DNA of 64,000 nucleotides from Alphaproteobacteria bacterium (GCA_028284045.1 JANQSN010000043.1:21229-85228), one strand, 5' to 3'; counted from the stretch's first letter, positions 27,940 through 37,527 are shown. Notes: a model not told the origin generated them from the letters alone. Translations and numbers: made by a program.

Positions 27940-28997
27940 CAGGCGACGGCGGCCGATACCGGCTGGTCGAACGCCGCGGCGATGGCCGCCATGTCCATAT
28001 GCTTCAGCCCGATCACCACCAGGCCGCCGGTGCGCGGCTCGCCGTCCACCCAAGGCCGGTCGAAATAGGTGTCGATGCGCCGGCCCACCGCCTGGATGGC
28101 CAGGCGCATCGGCCGGCCGTCGACCGCGGCGAAGCCCTTGGCCCGCAACACGCCGTCCAGTGCCAGCACCCGATCGATCCGCGCCCTCAGCGCCGCGGCA
28201 TCGGCGACCGCTGGCAGATCGACATGCACGCTGGCGAAGTCGTCGTGGTCATGCTCGCCGGCGTCGTCGTGAACGGAGCGGCGGGCGGCCAGATCATCCT
28301 CCGCCGCCGCGCCGAGGCCGAGCAGGACCGCCGGGTCGATGCGGCCATGGTCGGTCTCCACCACCTCCACGCCGGCGCGCAAGAATGGCGCCATGGCGTC
28401 GCGCGCCGCCCCGCGGCCCGACCCGTCGATCTGGTCGGTCTTGTTCAGGAGCACGAGATCGGCGGCCTGAAGCTGGTCGTGGAACAGCTCCTCCAGCGGG
28501 TCGTCATGCTCGATGGTCGGGTCGGCCTCGCGCGCCGCGGCGACGGCGGCCGGGTCTTGCGCGAACAGGCCGGCGGCCGCCGCCGGGGCGTCGACCACCG
28601 TCACCACGCCGTCGACGGTCAGCCGGGTGCGCACCTCCGGCCAGTCGAACGCCTTGATCAGCGGCTTGGGCAGCGCGAGGCCGCTGGTTTCGATGACGAT
28701 ATGATCGGGCCGCGGCGTGCGCTCCACCAGCGCCAGCATGGTCGGCAGGAAGTCGTCGGCAACGGTGCAGCAGATGCAGCCATTGGTCAGCTCGACGATG
28801 TCCTCGTCGGCGCAAGTCTCCACGCCGCAGCCGCGCACCAGCTCGCGGTCGACGCCCATATCGCCGAACTCGTTGATCACCAGGGCCAGGCGGTGGCCGC
28901 GGGCATTGGCCAGGAGATGGCGGATCAGCGTCGTCTTGCCGGCACCGAGAAAGCCGGTAATGACGGTGGCCGGGATCTTGGCGAGGGCCTGGGTCAT
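27939..28997 (-). CDS. cobW: CobW-type GTPase metallochaperone
   Basis: 352 residues. G-domain motifs are GFLGAGKTTL (about 15-24), the metal-site CxCC in NGCICCTVADD and the specificity motif NKTD. A His/Asp-rich stretch HDDAGEHDHDD precedes the C-terminal domain. CobW is thought to deliver cobalt for the chelatase step, which fits its position directly before cobN. Both ends overlap neighbouring genes by four bases (cobU stop / cobW start; cobW stop / cobN start). Confidence 0.95.
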   Translation of the reverse strand: MTQALAKIPATVITGFLGAGKTTLIRHLLANARGHRLALVINEFGDMGVDRELVRGCGVETCADEDIVELTNGCICCTVADDFLPTMLALVERTPRPDHIVIETSGLALPKPLIKAFDWPEVRTRLTVDGVVTVVDAPAAAAGLFAQDPAAVAAAREADPTIEHDDPLEELFHDQLQAADLVLLNKTDQIDGSGRGAARDAMAPFLRAGVEVVETDHGRIDPAVLLGLGAAAEDDLAARRSVHDDAGEHDHDDFASVHVDLPAVADAAALRARIDRVLALDGVLRAKGFAAVDGRPMRLAIQAVGRRIDTYFDRPWVDGEPRTGGLVVIGLKHMDMAAIAAAFDQPVSAAVA

Positions 28998-29569
28998 GAT
29001 CGGGCTCCGGTGGCGAGAGGCAGGGGGTCGGCGGCGGCGGGCTTCAGCCGGAGGGCCAGGCCCGCAGCGGCCAGGATCACTTGGTCGGCGGTCTCCGCGA
29101 CCGCCTGGTGTAGCCGGCCGGCCTCGTCGCGGAACCGGCGGGCGAGCGGGTTGTCGGGCACGATGCCCTGGCCGACCTCGTTGGAGACCAGGACGACCGG
29201 CCCGTCCAGCGTCGAGAGTACCGCGGTCAGGTGCTCGCGCGCCGCCACCGGGTCTTGGTCGGCGCCCATCAGGTTGGACAGCCACAGCGTCAAGCAGTCG
29301 ACCAGAACGGCGCGGTCGGGGCCGGCGATGGCGCCTAGCGTGTCGGCCAGCGCCAACGGCTCCTCCACCGTCGTCCAGCCGACGTCGCGGCGGTCGGCCC
29401 GGTGGCGGGCGATGCGCTGGGCCATCTCGTCGTCGCCGGCGGTCGCGGTGGCGAGGTAGACGGGGTCGAGCCCGGTCTCGGTGACCAGCCGTTCCGCCAG
29501 CCGGCTCTTGCCCGACCGGGCGCCGCCGAGGATCAGCGTAAGGGGGGCGGTCGGCAGGCAGTCGGTCAC
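28994..29569 (-). CDS. cobU: Adenosylcobinamide kinase / phosphate guanylyltransferase (CobU/CobP)
   Basis: 191 residues. The N-terminal P-loop LILGGARSGKSRLAE is followed by YLATATAGDDEMAQRIARH and VDCLTLWLSNL, the bifunctional CobU/CobP signature. It phosphorylates adenosylcobinamide and attaches GMP. It lies 66 bases after cobC and overlaps cobW by ATGA. Confidence 0.96.
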   Translation of the reverse strand: MTDCLPTAPLTLILGGARSGKSRLAERLVTETGLDPVYLATATAGDDEMAQRIARHRADRRDVGWTTVEEPLALADTLGAIAGPDRAVLVDCLTLWLSNLMGADQDPVAAREHLTAVLSTLDGPVVLVSNEVGQGIVPDNPLARRFRDEAGRLHQAVAETADQVILAAAGLALRLKPAAADPLPLATGARS

Positions 29570-29635
29570 GGGCGATCGGGTCGGGATTTGCGAGGACTCA
29601 GGGCCGGCGACAGTAGGAACAGCGCCGCCGGCTCG

Positions 29636-30691
29636 TCAATCGGCGCCCGCGGCCGATGCGACGCCGAGCGCGGCGGTCAGGCGCCGCCAGTCCCCCTCAG
29701 CCCCGGGCAGGCCGAAGCGCAGCCAGCGCGGATGGGCGTCGAAGCGCCGGACCAGGATGGCGTGGCCGGCCAGCCGGTCGGCGAGATCGCCCGCCGCGCC
29801 CGGCGTCTCCACCAGGCGGAGCAGCGGCGTGCCGCCCAGCGGCCGGCAGCCGGCGCGCGTCAGCACGCCGTCGAGGCGGCGGGCTGCGTCATCGAGCCGC
29901 GGCCGCGTCGCCGCCAGCCAGTCGCGGTCCTCAAGCGCCGCCGCGCCCACCGCCAGGGCCGGCCCCGAAACGGCCCAGGCGCCGAGCGCCCGGCTGAGCG
30001 CGTCGCACAGCGCTGTTGGCGCCAGCGCGAAGCCGAGGCGCAGGCCCGCCAGGCCGAAGATCTTGCCGAAGGACTTCAGGACGATCAGGCCGGGCCGGCC
30101 GGCGGCGGCGGCGATGCTGGTTCCCGGCATCGCCTCGGCAAAGGCCTCGTCGGCGACCAGCCAGCCCCCGGCGGCGGCGAGGCGGTCGGCCAGGCCGATC
30201 AGCCCGGCGGGCGGCCAGTGCCGGCCATCGGGGTTGTTGGGTTGGCCCAGCGCCACGACCCGCGGACCCTCGCCCGCCGCGAAGGCGTCCGCCGCCGCCA
30301 GGTCCGCCAGGTCGGCGACGGCGTGGCCCGCGGCGCGCCATTGCGCGCCGTGCTCGCCATAGGTCGGCTCGACGACGCCGACGGCGACCGGCGCGATCAG
30401 CCGCGGCAGCCATTGCAGGATCGCCTGGGTGCCGGGCGCGGCGACGATAGCCGCCGCCTTGCCGGCGCCGTAGGCGGTGCGCGCCGCGGCGGTCAGCCGG
30501 GCTTCGGCGTCGCGCTGGGGCAGCCGGGTCCAGGTCTCCGCCGCCAGCGGCGGGACCGGGTAGGGCCAGGGGTTGATGCCGGTCGACAGGTCCAGCCAGG
30601 CCGAGGCCGGGCGGCCGGTCCGCGCCGCCGCGCCGGCGACGTCGCCGCCATGCGCCGGCCGGTCGGCGGTGTCCGATGCGGGCGGGCTCAC
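29636..30691 (-). CDS. cobC: L-threonine-O-3-phosphate decarboxylase (CobC)
   Basis: 351 residues from a GTG whose GTGA overlaps the ccrM stop. A PLP fold-type I enzyme: STGINPWPYP at the N-terminus, APGTQAILQWLPRL, the VADEAFAEAMPG aspartate block and the Schiff-base lysine in LKSFGKIFGLAGLRLGF. It makes (R)-1-amino-2-propanol phosphate for the nucleotide loop, the substrate of CobD. The GTG start is dictated by the overlap and by alignment of the family N-terminus; longer in-frame extensions run back through ccrM and are not used. Confidence 0.93.
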   Translation of the reverse strand: MSPPASDTADRPAHGGDVAGAAARTGRPASAWLDLSTGINPWPYPVPPLAAETWTRLPQRDAEARLTAAARTAYGAGKAAAIVAAPGTQAILQWLPRLIAPVAVGVVEPTYGEHGAQWRAAGHAVADLADLAAADAFAAGEGPRVVALGQPNNPDGRHWPPAGLIGLADRLAAAGGWLVADEAFAEAMPGTSIAAAAGRPGLIVLKSFGKIFGLAGLRLGFALAPTALCDALSRALGAWAVSGPALAVGAAALEDRDWLAATRPRLDDAARRLDGVLTRAGCRPLGGTPLLRLVETPGAAGDLADRLAGHAILVRRFDAHPRWLRFGLPGAEGDWRRLTAALGVASAAGAD

Positions 30692-31794
30692 GCCAGCTCG
30701 GCCCGCACCTTCTGGCGGTAGACGTCGATCGGCACCCAGTGGCCGTTGGCCTGGCGGACATGCCAGAAGATCCAGCCGTTGCAGCTTGGCGCACCCTGCA
30801 GCAGCGCCCCCACCTTGTGGATCGAGCCGACCACGCGGCCGGTGTGATTCTCGCCGATCACCGTGCCGTCGGCGCGGACGCGAACGGCGAAGCGCCGCGA
30901 GGGGTCGGCCAGCGTCTCGCCCGGCCGGATCATCCCGCTTTCGACGAGCTGGCCGAAGGGGATGCGCGGTTCCTGGCGCTTCGGGGTGATCGCCAGCACC
31001 TCCGGATCGGCGTCGAAGGGGGTGGCGGCGATGCGGGCGCGGGCGCGCTCGGCATGGGCGGGGTCCTGCTCGATGCCGACGAAGCGGCGGCCGAGGCGGC
31101 GCGCCACCACGCCCGTCGTGCCGGTGCCGAGGAACGGGTCGAGTACCAAGTCCCCCGGCCGGCTGGTCGACAGCACGACGCGGTAGAGCAGGGCTTCCGG
31201 CTTCTGCGTCGGGTGCGCCTTGGTCTTGCCGTCGTCGGTGCGCAACCGTTCCGGTCCCGAACAGATCGGCAACAGCCAATCGCTGCGCATCTGCAGATCG
31301 TCGTTCAGCCGCTTCATGGCGTCGTAGTTGAAGAACGGCCGTCCGTCCGGCGACCGGGCCGCCCAGATCAGCGTCTCATGGGCGTTGGTGAAGCGGGTGC
31401 CGCGAAAGTTCGGCATCGGGTTGGTCTTGCGCCAGACCACGTCGTTCATCACCCAGAAGCCGAGATCCTGCAGGACCGCGCCGACCCGGAAGATGTTGTG
31501 GTAGCTGCCGATGACCCAAAGGCTGCCGTCCTTCTTCAGGACGCGGCGGCATTCGCCCAGCCAGGCGCGGGTGAAGGCGTCGTAGTCGGCGAAACCGTCG
31601 AAGCGGTCCCACGCCGCCTCCACCCCGTCGACGCGGGTGTTGTTGGGCCGGTACAGCTCCCCACCCAACTGAAGGTTATAGGGTGGGTCGGCAAAGATCA
31701 GGTCCACGGAGCCCGGCGCCAAGTCCTGCAGATGATGCAGACAGTCGCCGATCAGGATCCGTTCGCCATCCATTGGAGGAGTCGTCTTCGTCAT
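30688..31794 (-). CDS. ccrM: Cell-cycle DNA adenine methyltransferase CcrM (GANTC)
   Basis: 368 residues. A beta-class N6-adenine methylase: catalytic motif DPPYNLQL at residues 36-43, SAM motif DPFLGTGTTGVVA in the C-terminal half of the core, and the CcrM-specific C-terminal RAMA domain (about 260-368). In alphaproteobacteria it methylates GANTC and regulates cell-cycle genes. The start at 31794 is 34 bases after the rnhB stop. Downstream, its stop overlaps the cobC start, so it sits at the head of the cobalamin run. Confidence 0.96.
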   Translation of the reverse strand: MTKTTPPMDGERILIGDCLHHLQDLAPGSVDLIFADPPYNLQLGGELYRPNNTRVDGVEAAWDRFDGFADYDAFTRAWLGECRRVLKKDGSLWVIGSYHNIFRVGAVLQDLGFWVMNDVVWRKTNPMPNFRGTRFTNAHETLIWAARSPDGRPFFNYDAMKRLNDDLQMRSDWLLPICSGPERLRTDDGKTKAHPTQKPEALLYRVVLSTSRPGDLVLDPFLGTGTTGVVARRLGRRFVGIEQDPAHAERARARIAATPFDADPEVLAITPKRQEPRIPFGQLVESGMIRPGETLADPSRRFAVRVRADGTVIGENHTGRVVGSIHKVGALLQGAPSCNGWIFWHVRQANGHWVPIDVYRQKVRAELA

Positions 31795-31828
31795 GACTGG
31801 CGGACCATGAGTCAGCCGGCAGCCGACG

Positions 31829-32440
31829 TCAATCCTGTACCGCCCGGCAAGGCGCGAAGCTGCGGCGGTGGTGCGGGGTGAGGCCGAGCCGGGCGATCGC
31901 CGCGCGATGCGCCGCCGTGGGATAGCCGGCGTTGCGCTCCCAGCCATAGCCGGGGTGCCGTTCGGCCAGATCAGCCATCAGCCGGTCGCGGTGCACCTTG
32001 GCGAGGATCGAGGCGGCGGCGATCGACAGGCTTCGAGCATCGCCACGCACCACCGCGGTTGCCGGGCAGGGCAGGTCGGCCGGCAACCGGTTGCCGTCGA
32101 TAAGCAGGGCGGCTGGCGCGCAGGCCAGCGCCGCCACCGCCCGGTGCATCGCCAGATGCGCGGCGGCGAGGATGTTCAGCCGGTCGATCTCCGCCGGGCT
32201 GGCCTCGCCCAGCGCGGAGGTCACAGCGTCTTGCAACAGCGGTGCCAGGGCCATGCGCTTGGCTGCCGACAGCGCCTTGCTGTCGTCGATCCGGGCGGCC
32301 AGGGCGGGGTCGAGATCGCCCGGCAGCACGACGGCGGCGGCGACCACGGGGCCGGCCAGCGGCCCGCGGCCGACCTCGTCCACCCCGGCGACGACGCGGC
32401 CGGGCCAGCCCTGCGCGGCCTCTAGACTAGTGTCGGGCAT
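31829..32440 (-). CDS. rnhB: Ribonuclease HII
   Basis: 203 residues. Removes ribonucleotides and RNA primers from RNA-DNA hybrids. The N-terminal [15 protein letters not shown] holds the catalytic Asp-Glu pair, IDDSKALS follows, and [13 protein letters not shown] with the terminal [17 protein letters not shown] completes the family signature. rnhB next to ccrM is common in alphaproteobacteria. Its start overlaps the end of the upstream MFS gene by 14 bases. Confidence 0.97.
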   Translation of the reverse strand: MPDTSLEAAQGWPGRVVAGVDEVGRGPLAGPVVAAAVVLPGDLDPALAARIDDSKALSAAKRMALAPLLQDAVTSALGEASPAEIDRLNILAAAHLAMHRAVAALACAPAALLIDGNRLPADLPCPATAVVRGDARSLSIAAASILAKVHRDRLMADLAERHPGYGWERNAGYPTAAHRAAIARLGLTPHHRRSFAPCRAVQD

Positions 32441-33644
32441 CGCCGTCTCGGCGGCGGCCGGCGCGCCAGATCAGCCCCAGCGCCAGTACCAGAACGACAG
32501 CCGGGTAGAGCGCCGACAGGCGGAAGAGATCGCCGAGCGCGATCGCCTCGCGCAGCAGGCCGACCAAGAACGTGCCGGACCCGGCGCCGATCATCAGGGC
32601 CGCCATCATCATCGCCGAGACGAAGGGGACGGCGCCGGGGAACCGCCGCGTCGCCTCCGCCACGGTCAGCGGAAAGAAGGCGGAGCAGGCGAGCCCGGCG
32701 AAGGCGAAGGCGGCGATACCGGCCGCCGTTCCCTGGGTCGCCGGCACGACGTTGAACGCAACCATCATCAAGACCGGCAGGGCGAGCCAGATCGGCGTCG
32801 CCCGGAACCGGACCAGGAGGGTGGCGACCACCAGCCGCCCGGTCACCAGCGCCGCCCAGAAGGCCGACAGGCCCCAGGGCGCGATGGCGGAATCGACCTG
32901 CTTCTCCTGGGACAGGAAGACGACGGCCCAGTTGCTGAACGTGCCTTCGGCGACGGCATAGAGGATTACGATGGCCACCAGGGTCCAGAAGGCTGGATTG
33001 CGCAGCGGTGGGGCGCTCGCCGGGGCGTCGGTTTCCGGGTCGGGCGGCGCCTCGACCGGCAGCCGGATGAGGCCGGCCGAAAACACCGTGCAGAGCGCGA
33101 GCGCCACGACGGTCAGCGGATAGGCCGGCCATAGGCCGGCGCCGCTGGCCAGGCCCGCGACGAACGGCCCGACGGCGAAGCCGGCGCCGAAGAGGGTGTG
33201 GGCCGTGACCAGCGCGGCATCGGCGCGCGCCGGGAACAGCAGGCGTGGATAGGTGTTGAGGGGCGCGCCGAGCAGGCCGAAGGCGAGGCCCAGCGCCGCG
33301 CCACCCAGCATCAGCACCGGCAGCACCGCCGCCGGGCCGGCCAGCGCGCTGCCCGCGAGGCAAAGCTGCGACGCGACGTTGGCCAGCATCGCCCCGACCA
33401 GCAGCCGCTTGAGCCCGAAGCGCCGGGCCAGCAGCCCGCCGGCCAGCGCGCCCAGCACGGCCAAGGCGATCTGCGGCAGGAACAGCGCGCCATAGGCGGC
33501 ATCGGATATCCCGAGATCGCCCGTCAGGACGGCACTGAGGCCCGGGAAGCTGACGACCGCCAGCCCCTGCAGGAAGGCCGCACCATAGACAAGTCCCGCG
33601 GCAGCCGGCCGAGACGGCAGGGGGGTGGGCGCGACACCGCGCAT
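32427..33644 (-). CDS. MFS transporter, 12-helix
   Basis: 405 residues with about 12 hydrophobic segments. The loop [14 protein letters not shown] after helix 2 is the usual MFS basic motif, and a central cytosolic loop ([14 protein letters not shown]) divides two halves. It looks closest to the FucP/YbjJ-like groups but lacks a diagnostic substrate motif. It is the first gene of the minus-strand run that continues through rnhB and ccrM into the cob genes. Confidence 0.8.
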   Translation of the reverse strand: MRGVAPTPLPSRPAAAGLVYGAAFLQGLAVVSFPGLSAVLTGDLGISDAAYGALFLPQIALAVLGALAGGLLARRFGLKRLLVGAMLANVASQLCLAGSALAGPAAVLPVLMLGGAALGLAFGLLGAPLNTYPRLLFPARADAALVTAHTLFGAGFAVGPFVAGLASGAGLWPAYPLTVVALALCTVFSAGLIRLPVEAPPDPETDAPASAPPLRNPAFWTLVAIVILYAVAEGTFSNWAVVFLSQEKQVDSAIAPWGLSAFWAALVTGRLVVATLLVRFRATPIWLALPVLMMVAFNVVPATQGTAAGIAAFAFAGLACSAFFPLTVAEATRRFPGAVPFVSAMMMAALMIGAGSGTFLVGLLREAIALGDLFRLSALYPAVVLVLALGLIWRAGRRRDGDARH

Positions 33645-33868
33645 GGCAGGTCCTTCAGCGATGCCCCGGGGAATCCGGCCCGAAGGGCGCCGGGGGTGGG
33701 GCGGGCACGACTGCTGTTGTGGATGCTCGGCCCGGCCGAGGCGTATCGCCGGGGTTCGTTCACGCTCACTCGTAACCGGGCGCGCGGTGCCGCATCAATA
33801 GCGGGATCCGGATCGCCGGGTCCGCCTTCTGACAGGCAAGTCGCACCAGCCCAAGGACGACCGCCCCA
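33645..33868. other. Intergenic DNA upstream of the MFS gene
   Basis: Together with 34133-34375 this is the non-coding part of a 731-base gap. I see no gene, RNA or strong promoter here. The stretch ends at the IS481 remnant, which suggests that the gap is a former insertion site. Confidence 0.4.
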
Positions 33869-34132
33869 TGCCGGATTTCCGCCGTTTCCTTGCCGCCGGA
33901 CTATCCAGCCGAAGCCGTGGTGCGCCGAGTGCGCCAAGCCGGGACGATCAAATGGCAGGGTGCGGAGCTGTTCATCAGCGAGGCTCTGGCCCGCGAGCCG
34001 GTCGGATTGTTCCCGGTCGGCGAGGACATCTGGCTGGTCAAGTATGGACCGGTGGTGCTCGGCACGATGAGGGGGAGAGAAGGATTGATCCGCGTTGGGC
34101 CGGGGTGGCCGCCCCGGCCCAACGCGGCCTGA
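33869..34132 (+). pseudogene. C-terminal remnant of an IS481-type transposase
   Basis: The frame encodes LPPDYPAEAVVRRVRQAG, then TIKWQGAELFISEALAREPV and a closing VKYGPVVLG. This is the typical tail that follows the integrase core of IS481 transposases (…RRVR.dGtIKW.G…vSEAL.GEPVGL…fGp..LG). The DDE core and the N-terminal helix-turn-helix are absent, and no inverted repeats were found. The upstream 220 bases show no transposase similarity. This is an inert fragment of a former insertion. Confidence 0.75.
34091..34126. terminator. Perfect 15-bp inverted repeat
   Basis: CGCGTTGGGCCGGGG (34091-34105) pairs completely with CCCCGGCCCAACGCG (34112-34126) around a six-base loop. It overlaps the end of the transposase remnant. 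There is no T-run. It could act as a terminator or be part of a mobile-element end. Confidence 0.45.
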
Positions 34133-34283
34133 ACGAAACGAGAAACCTGTCACCCATGTGATCGGGCTAGACTGTTACCCATGTCTCCGGTTGCTCAGGG
34201 GGTGGTCTTCTCAGGGATCCGGACCGGCGACAGGGGTGACGGGTCGCAGGCGTGCCCGCGGCGAAACCGGCTTCGACCGGCGC

Positions 34284-34323
34284 CATCACCCCCACCCGGA
34301 CCCTCCCCCATCAAGGGGGAGGG
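34284..34323. repeat. REP-like repeat, single copy of the family seen at 45.2 kb
   Basis: CATCACCCCCACCCGGACCC followed by a palindrome around TCCCCCATCAAGGGGGA. It matches the two copies at 45181-45219 and 45331-45370. The bases after it (TTGATGTCGA near 34329) also resemble the flanking TGAATGTCGATT of the other copies. Confidence 0.7.
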
Positions 34324-34375
34324 ACCCATTGATGTCGACGGTGTTGGCGCGATGGCGTTTGGCGGCCGGCCGGCT

Positions 34376-35623
34376 CTATGTCTGCCAGGCGATGGGAAAG
34401 CGCTCCGGCACCGGGCCGCCGTCATAGTCGACCGGGCCGGCGGCCCTGAGACCGGGGCGACGCAGGCACTGACGCACGATCTCAGGAATCATGACCGATG
34501 CGATCGGGCGTCCCAGGCACTCGTGCAAGCCCAGGCCGAAATGGAACATGTCCGACGGCGCCCGGCCCGGATCGAACCGGTCGGGGTCGGCGATCACTCC
34601 GGCGTCGTGCATCGCGGCGTGGGTGACGGCGAGCACCGTGGTGCCGGGCTGAACCGTGGTTGCGTGATCGGTGCCGCCGGCCAGCGTCATCGGCCGGTGG
34701 CAGGTCCGGAAGAAGTACGGGAAGGCCGGCCGGAAGCGGAGCGCCTCGAAGGCGAAACCGTCGACCTCGGCAGGCTCGCCGCCCTCCGCCGCGTTTCGCG
34801 CGCGGGCCAGCACGTCCGGCCGATCCAGCAGCCCGGCGAGTGCGTTGACCATCGCGTGCGACGTCGTTTCGACCGCGCCGATCAGCAGCCCGCCGACATT
34901 CAAGACGACGCGGGCGACGTCGAACCGCAGGGCGCCGCCGAAGGATAGCTTGACCAGGCGGACCACCGGGTCGTCGGGGAGGTCCGATGCGCCGGCCTGC
35001 AGCTCGCCGACCCGGCGCCGCACGAGCGCGACGATGTAGTCGCGCATCGCTTCGTTAACCCGCTCGCGATGGGCGACGATCGCCGCCGGATCGGGGCGTA
35101 GGATCGCGTCGAAGGGCTGGTTGTGGAACGCATCCATCTGGTTCCAGTAGGACCATTCTACGAGCTGGGCCGGGTCGCTGTCGGCGAAACCGAACCAGTC
35201 CTGGACGAGCGCGATCGGCACCGCCCGGCCGAGCCCCCCGACCGCATCGATCGAGCCGCCCGCCTGGTCGAGCAGCGCGCCGGCCTTGGCCGCGACATAG
35301 TCCCGGATCTTGGGAATGTCCTCGCGGTCGAGGATGGCGCGCATGATCGACTTCTCCCGCCAATGGGCGGGGGTGTCGTCCTGGGCCATCCAATAATCGC
35401 CCTGCTTCGGCGCATAGAGGTCGACACCGAACGCGTCGTGGCGGCGCAGCACCTCCACGCAGTCGTGGAACCGGGTCACCAGCGTGACCTCCGGCAGTTC
35501 CAGAACCGGGCGGTATTGGCGCAGTTCCGGGTAGAGGGCCAGCGGGGACGACGCCATCCAGTCCCGCACCCGCCGCCATCGCTCGGCCGCCGGGGTGGCG
35601 TCGAGTTCCGCAAGGTAGCTCAT
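34376..35623 (-). CDS. Cytochrome P450
   Basis: 415 residues, soluble. The heme ligand is Cys369 in FGLGLHECLG, the K-helix ExxR is in FEALRFRPAF, and the I-helix is GGLLIGAVETTSHAM, where the usual acid-Thr pair reads E-T-T. A bacterial class P450 needing a ferredoxin and reductase, neither of which is adjacent. The substrate is unknown. It follows the di-heme cytochrome gene by 12 bases with a GGGGA ribosome site, so the two are almost certainly co-transcribed and probably act in one oxidative pathway. Confidence 0.93.
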   Translation of the reverse strand: MSYLAELDATPAAERWRRVRDWMASSPLALYPELRQYRPVLELPEVTLVTRFHDCVEVLRRHDAFGVDLYAPKQGDYWMAQDDTPAHWREKSIMRAILDREDIPKIRDYVAAKAGALLDQAGGSIDAVGGLGRAVPIALVQDWFGFADSDPAQLVEWSYWNQMDAFHNQPFDAILRPDPAAIVAHRERVNEAMRDYIVALVRRRVGELQAGASDLPDDPVVRLVKLSFGGALRFDVARVVLNVGGLLIGAVETTSHAMVNALAGLLDRPDVLARARNAAEGGEPAEVDGFAFEALRFRPAFPYFFRTCHRPMTLAGGTDHATTVQPGTTVLAVTHAAMHDAGVIADPDRFDPGRAPSDMFHFGLGLHECLGRPIASVMIPEIVRQCLRRPGLRAAGPVDYDGGPVPERFPIAWQT

Positions 35624-35635
35624 CGGCGTTCCCCG

Positions 35636-37327
35636 TCAGATCGTCTTCAGGAACTCGATGATCGCCAGGCGCTCGTCGTGGGAGAGGCCGTCGCGCGGAT
35701 AGAGATGGCCGATATTGCGGTTGCCGGAGACGCTGGTGTCGAAGCGGAAGCGGCCCGGGGCGTCCAGGCTGACGAAGCCCAGCCGCTCGCGGTCCAGCTC
35801 CTGCCCGCCGGTCCAGAAGACGGCGCGGCGCTCCGCCTCCGGCGACAGCAACTCGTAGATCGTCGCCACCGAGCCGTTGTGCAGATAGGGGCCGGTCGCC
35901 CAGATGCCGGCCAGCGGTCCGGCCTTGAGATAGGCGCCTTCCTGCGGCCGGTAGAGTTCCGGCACGCCGCCCGGCTCGGCCGGCGGCGAGAAGCGGTAGC
36001 CGTGCATCGCCACCTGCTCTTCCGGGCTGAGGTCGAGATCGGCCATGGCGCGCTTCACCACCGCGCCGACGGTGTTCAGGAAATACCGCGGTGCCGGGAC
36101 GAGGGCAGCGCCTTCATTGGCCAACGCCGTCGCGGCGTTGGTGCGCACGGTGCGGAACAGCAGCGCTTCCATGTACCGCGGATCGGTCCCGACCGCGCGA
36201 TAGTCGGTCCGGCCGATCTCGATGAAGGTCATTTCCCGGGCGTTCACCGCCGGATCGGTCATCCGATAGGGCGGCCGGGCGTTGTTATGGCAGGCCGCGC
36301 AATGGGCGTCGTAGAGCGCTTCCCCCGCCGCGGCGAGGTCGCGGTCGATCGGCCCCATCACCGCCTCGTCCCAGACCGGCGGCGCGAGGTCGGCCACCCA
36401 GCTCTCCAGCGCATGCAGATCGTGCAGGCGCACGCTGGCGGTGAACCAGTCCTCCGGCGGGCCGGTCAGCGTGGTCTCGCCGAAGACGCCCAGCACCTCG
36501 CCGACATTGCGGCCGATCGGGCTCGCCGCCACGGGGAACCACTGAACGAACTCCAGGTCCGAGGACAGCCACAGCGACGGATAGCTGGTCGGCGCGCCGA
36601 CGCTGCGCAGGTTGCGCGGGTCGCCCTGGCCGGAGACCGCCAGGGCATTGACGATCTCCGTCAGCGCGTCGACCCGGCCGAAGCCGGAGCGCACCACCGG
36701 CCGGCGGATCGCCGCGTCGCCGGCAAGCCGCGCCTCGAACGCGGCGAAGGCGTCGGCCAGCGCCGCGACTGCCTCTTCGCTCGGCGGGTCGAGGATCCGC
36801 CCGGCGAAGGCCGCGAACCGGTCGGGGTCGTAGCGGGTGCGGGCGACGGCGGCGGCGAGGTCGGCGTAGAACAAGTCGAAGTCGAGGGCGGCGGCGCCGC
36901 CGTCGATGCGGACCACGGTGCCGTCCACCGTGACCTCGGCGGTGTGGCAGGCAGCGCAGGTCAGCCCGACGGATCCGTCGTCCGGATCGATGGCGAAGCC
37001 GATGGGCAGGCCGTCGGGATTGAGCGGTGTCGGCGCGTCGGCCGGAATGAAGCCGTAGCGTTGCAGATGCGCGGTCTCGGCGAACAGGCCTTCGCCATCC
37101 GCCCGCTCCAGCGCCATGAACCAGTCATAGGGCATCATGCGCGAGCCCTGGGGCGTGAAGTAATACGCCTCCCGCAGTTCCTGCGACCATCCCTGGTCGA
37201 GGAACGTCACATCGCGGCCCGGTTCCGCGCGCGAGTTCCGCTTGTCGGCGACGATGAACGCCGCCGCCAACACGAAGATCCCGATGTATCCGAAGAAGAG
37301 AAACATCGATCGGCTGTTGAAGAACAT
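35636..37327 (-). CDS. Membrane-anchored di-heme cytochrome c (peroxidase/RoxA-like)
   Basis: 563 residues from the ATG at 37327, which has a strong GGAGG; a longer start at 37393 is less likely. An N-terminal hydrophobic segment (about 8-27) anchors or exports it. Two CxxCH heme sites are visible: C124-AA-C127-H128 and C343-AA-C346-H347. The domain order resembles bacterial di-heme peroxidases and the rubber oxygenase RoxA, but it is longer than BCCP and shorter than RoxA. It acts in the periplasm. The P450 immediately downstream suggests a joint role in oxidising a hydrophobic substrate, which is inference. Confidence 0.85.
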   Translation of the reverse strand: MFFNSRSMFLFFGYIGIFVLAAAFIVADKRNSRAEPGRDVTFLDQGWSQELREAYYFTPQGSRMMPYDWFMALERADGEGLFAETAHLQRYGFIPADAPTPLNPDGLPIGFAIDPDDGSVGLTCAACHTAEVTVDGTVVRIDGGAAALDFDLFYADLAAAVARTRYDPDRFAAFAGRILDPPSEEAVAALADAFAAFEARLAGDAAIRRPVVRSGFGRVDALTEIVNALAVSGQGDPRNLRSVGAPTSYPSLWLSSDLEFVQWFPVAASPIGRNVGEVLGVFGETTLTGPPEDWFTASVRLHDLHALESWVADLAPPVWDEAVMGPIDRDLAAAGEALYDAHCAACHNNARPPYRMTDPAVNAREMTFIEIGRTDYRAVGTDPRYMEALLFRTVRTNAATALANEGAALVPAPRYFLNTVGAVVKRAMADLDLSPEEQVAMHGYRFSPPAEPGGVPELYRPQEGAYLKAGPLAGIWATGPYLHNGSVATIYELLSPEAERRAVFWTGGQELDRERLGFVSLDAPGRFRFDTSVSGNRNIGHLYPRDGLSHDERLAIIEFLKTI

Positions 37328-37527
37328 GCCGGCCTCCGACGTATGGATGGGTACGCACGCTCCCGACTGGGAGAAAGAGGCAAAGTCCAGCAACTCGGGC
37401 GCAAATCTGCTGCCCGTCCGCTCCCTTCATGATCCTATCACGGAATTATCGTCGCCCGCGCCTGCAATCTTGGCGCGAGGCGGGGTGGCCATCAGGCCTT
37501 GGGTTGGCCGCCCCGGATCGGCTGGTG

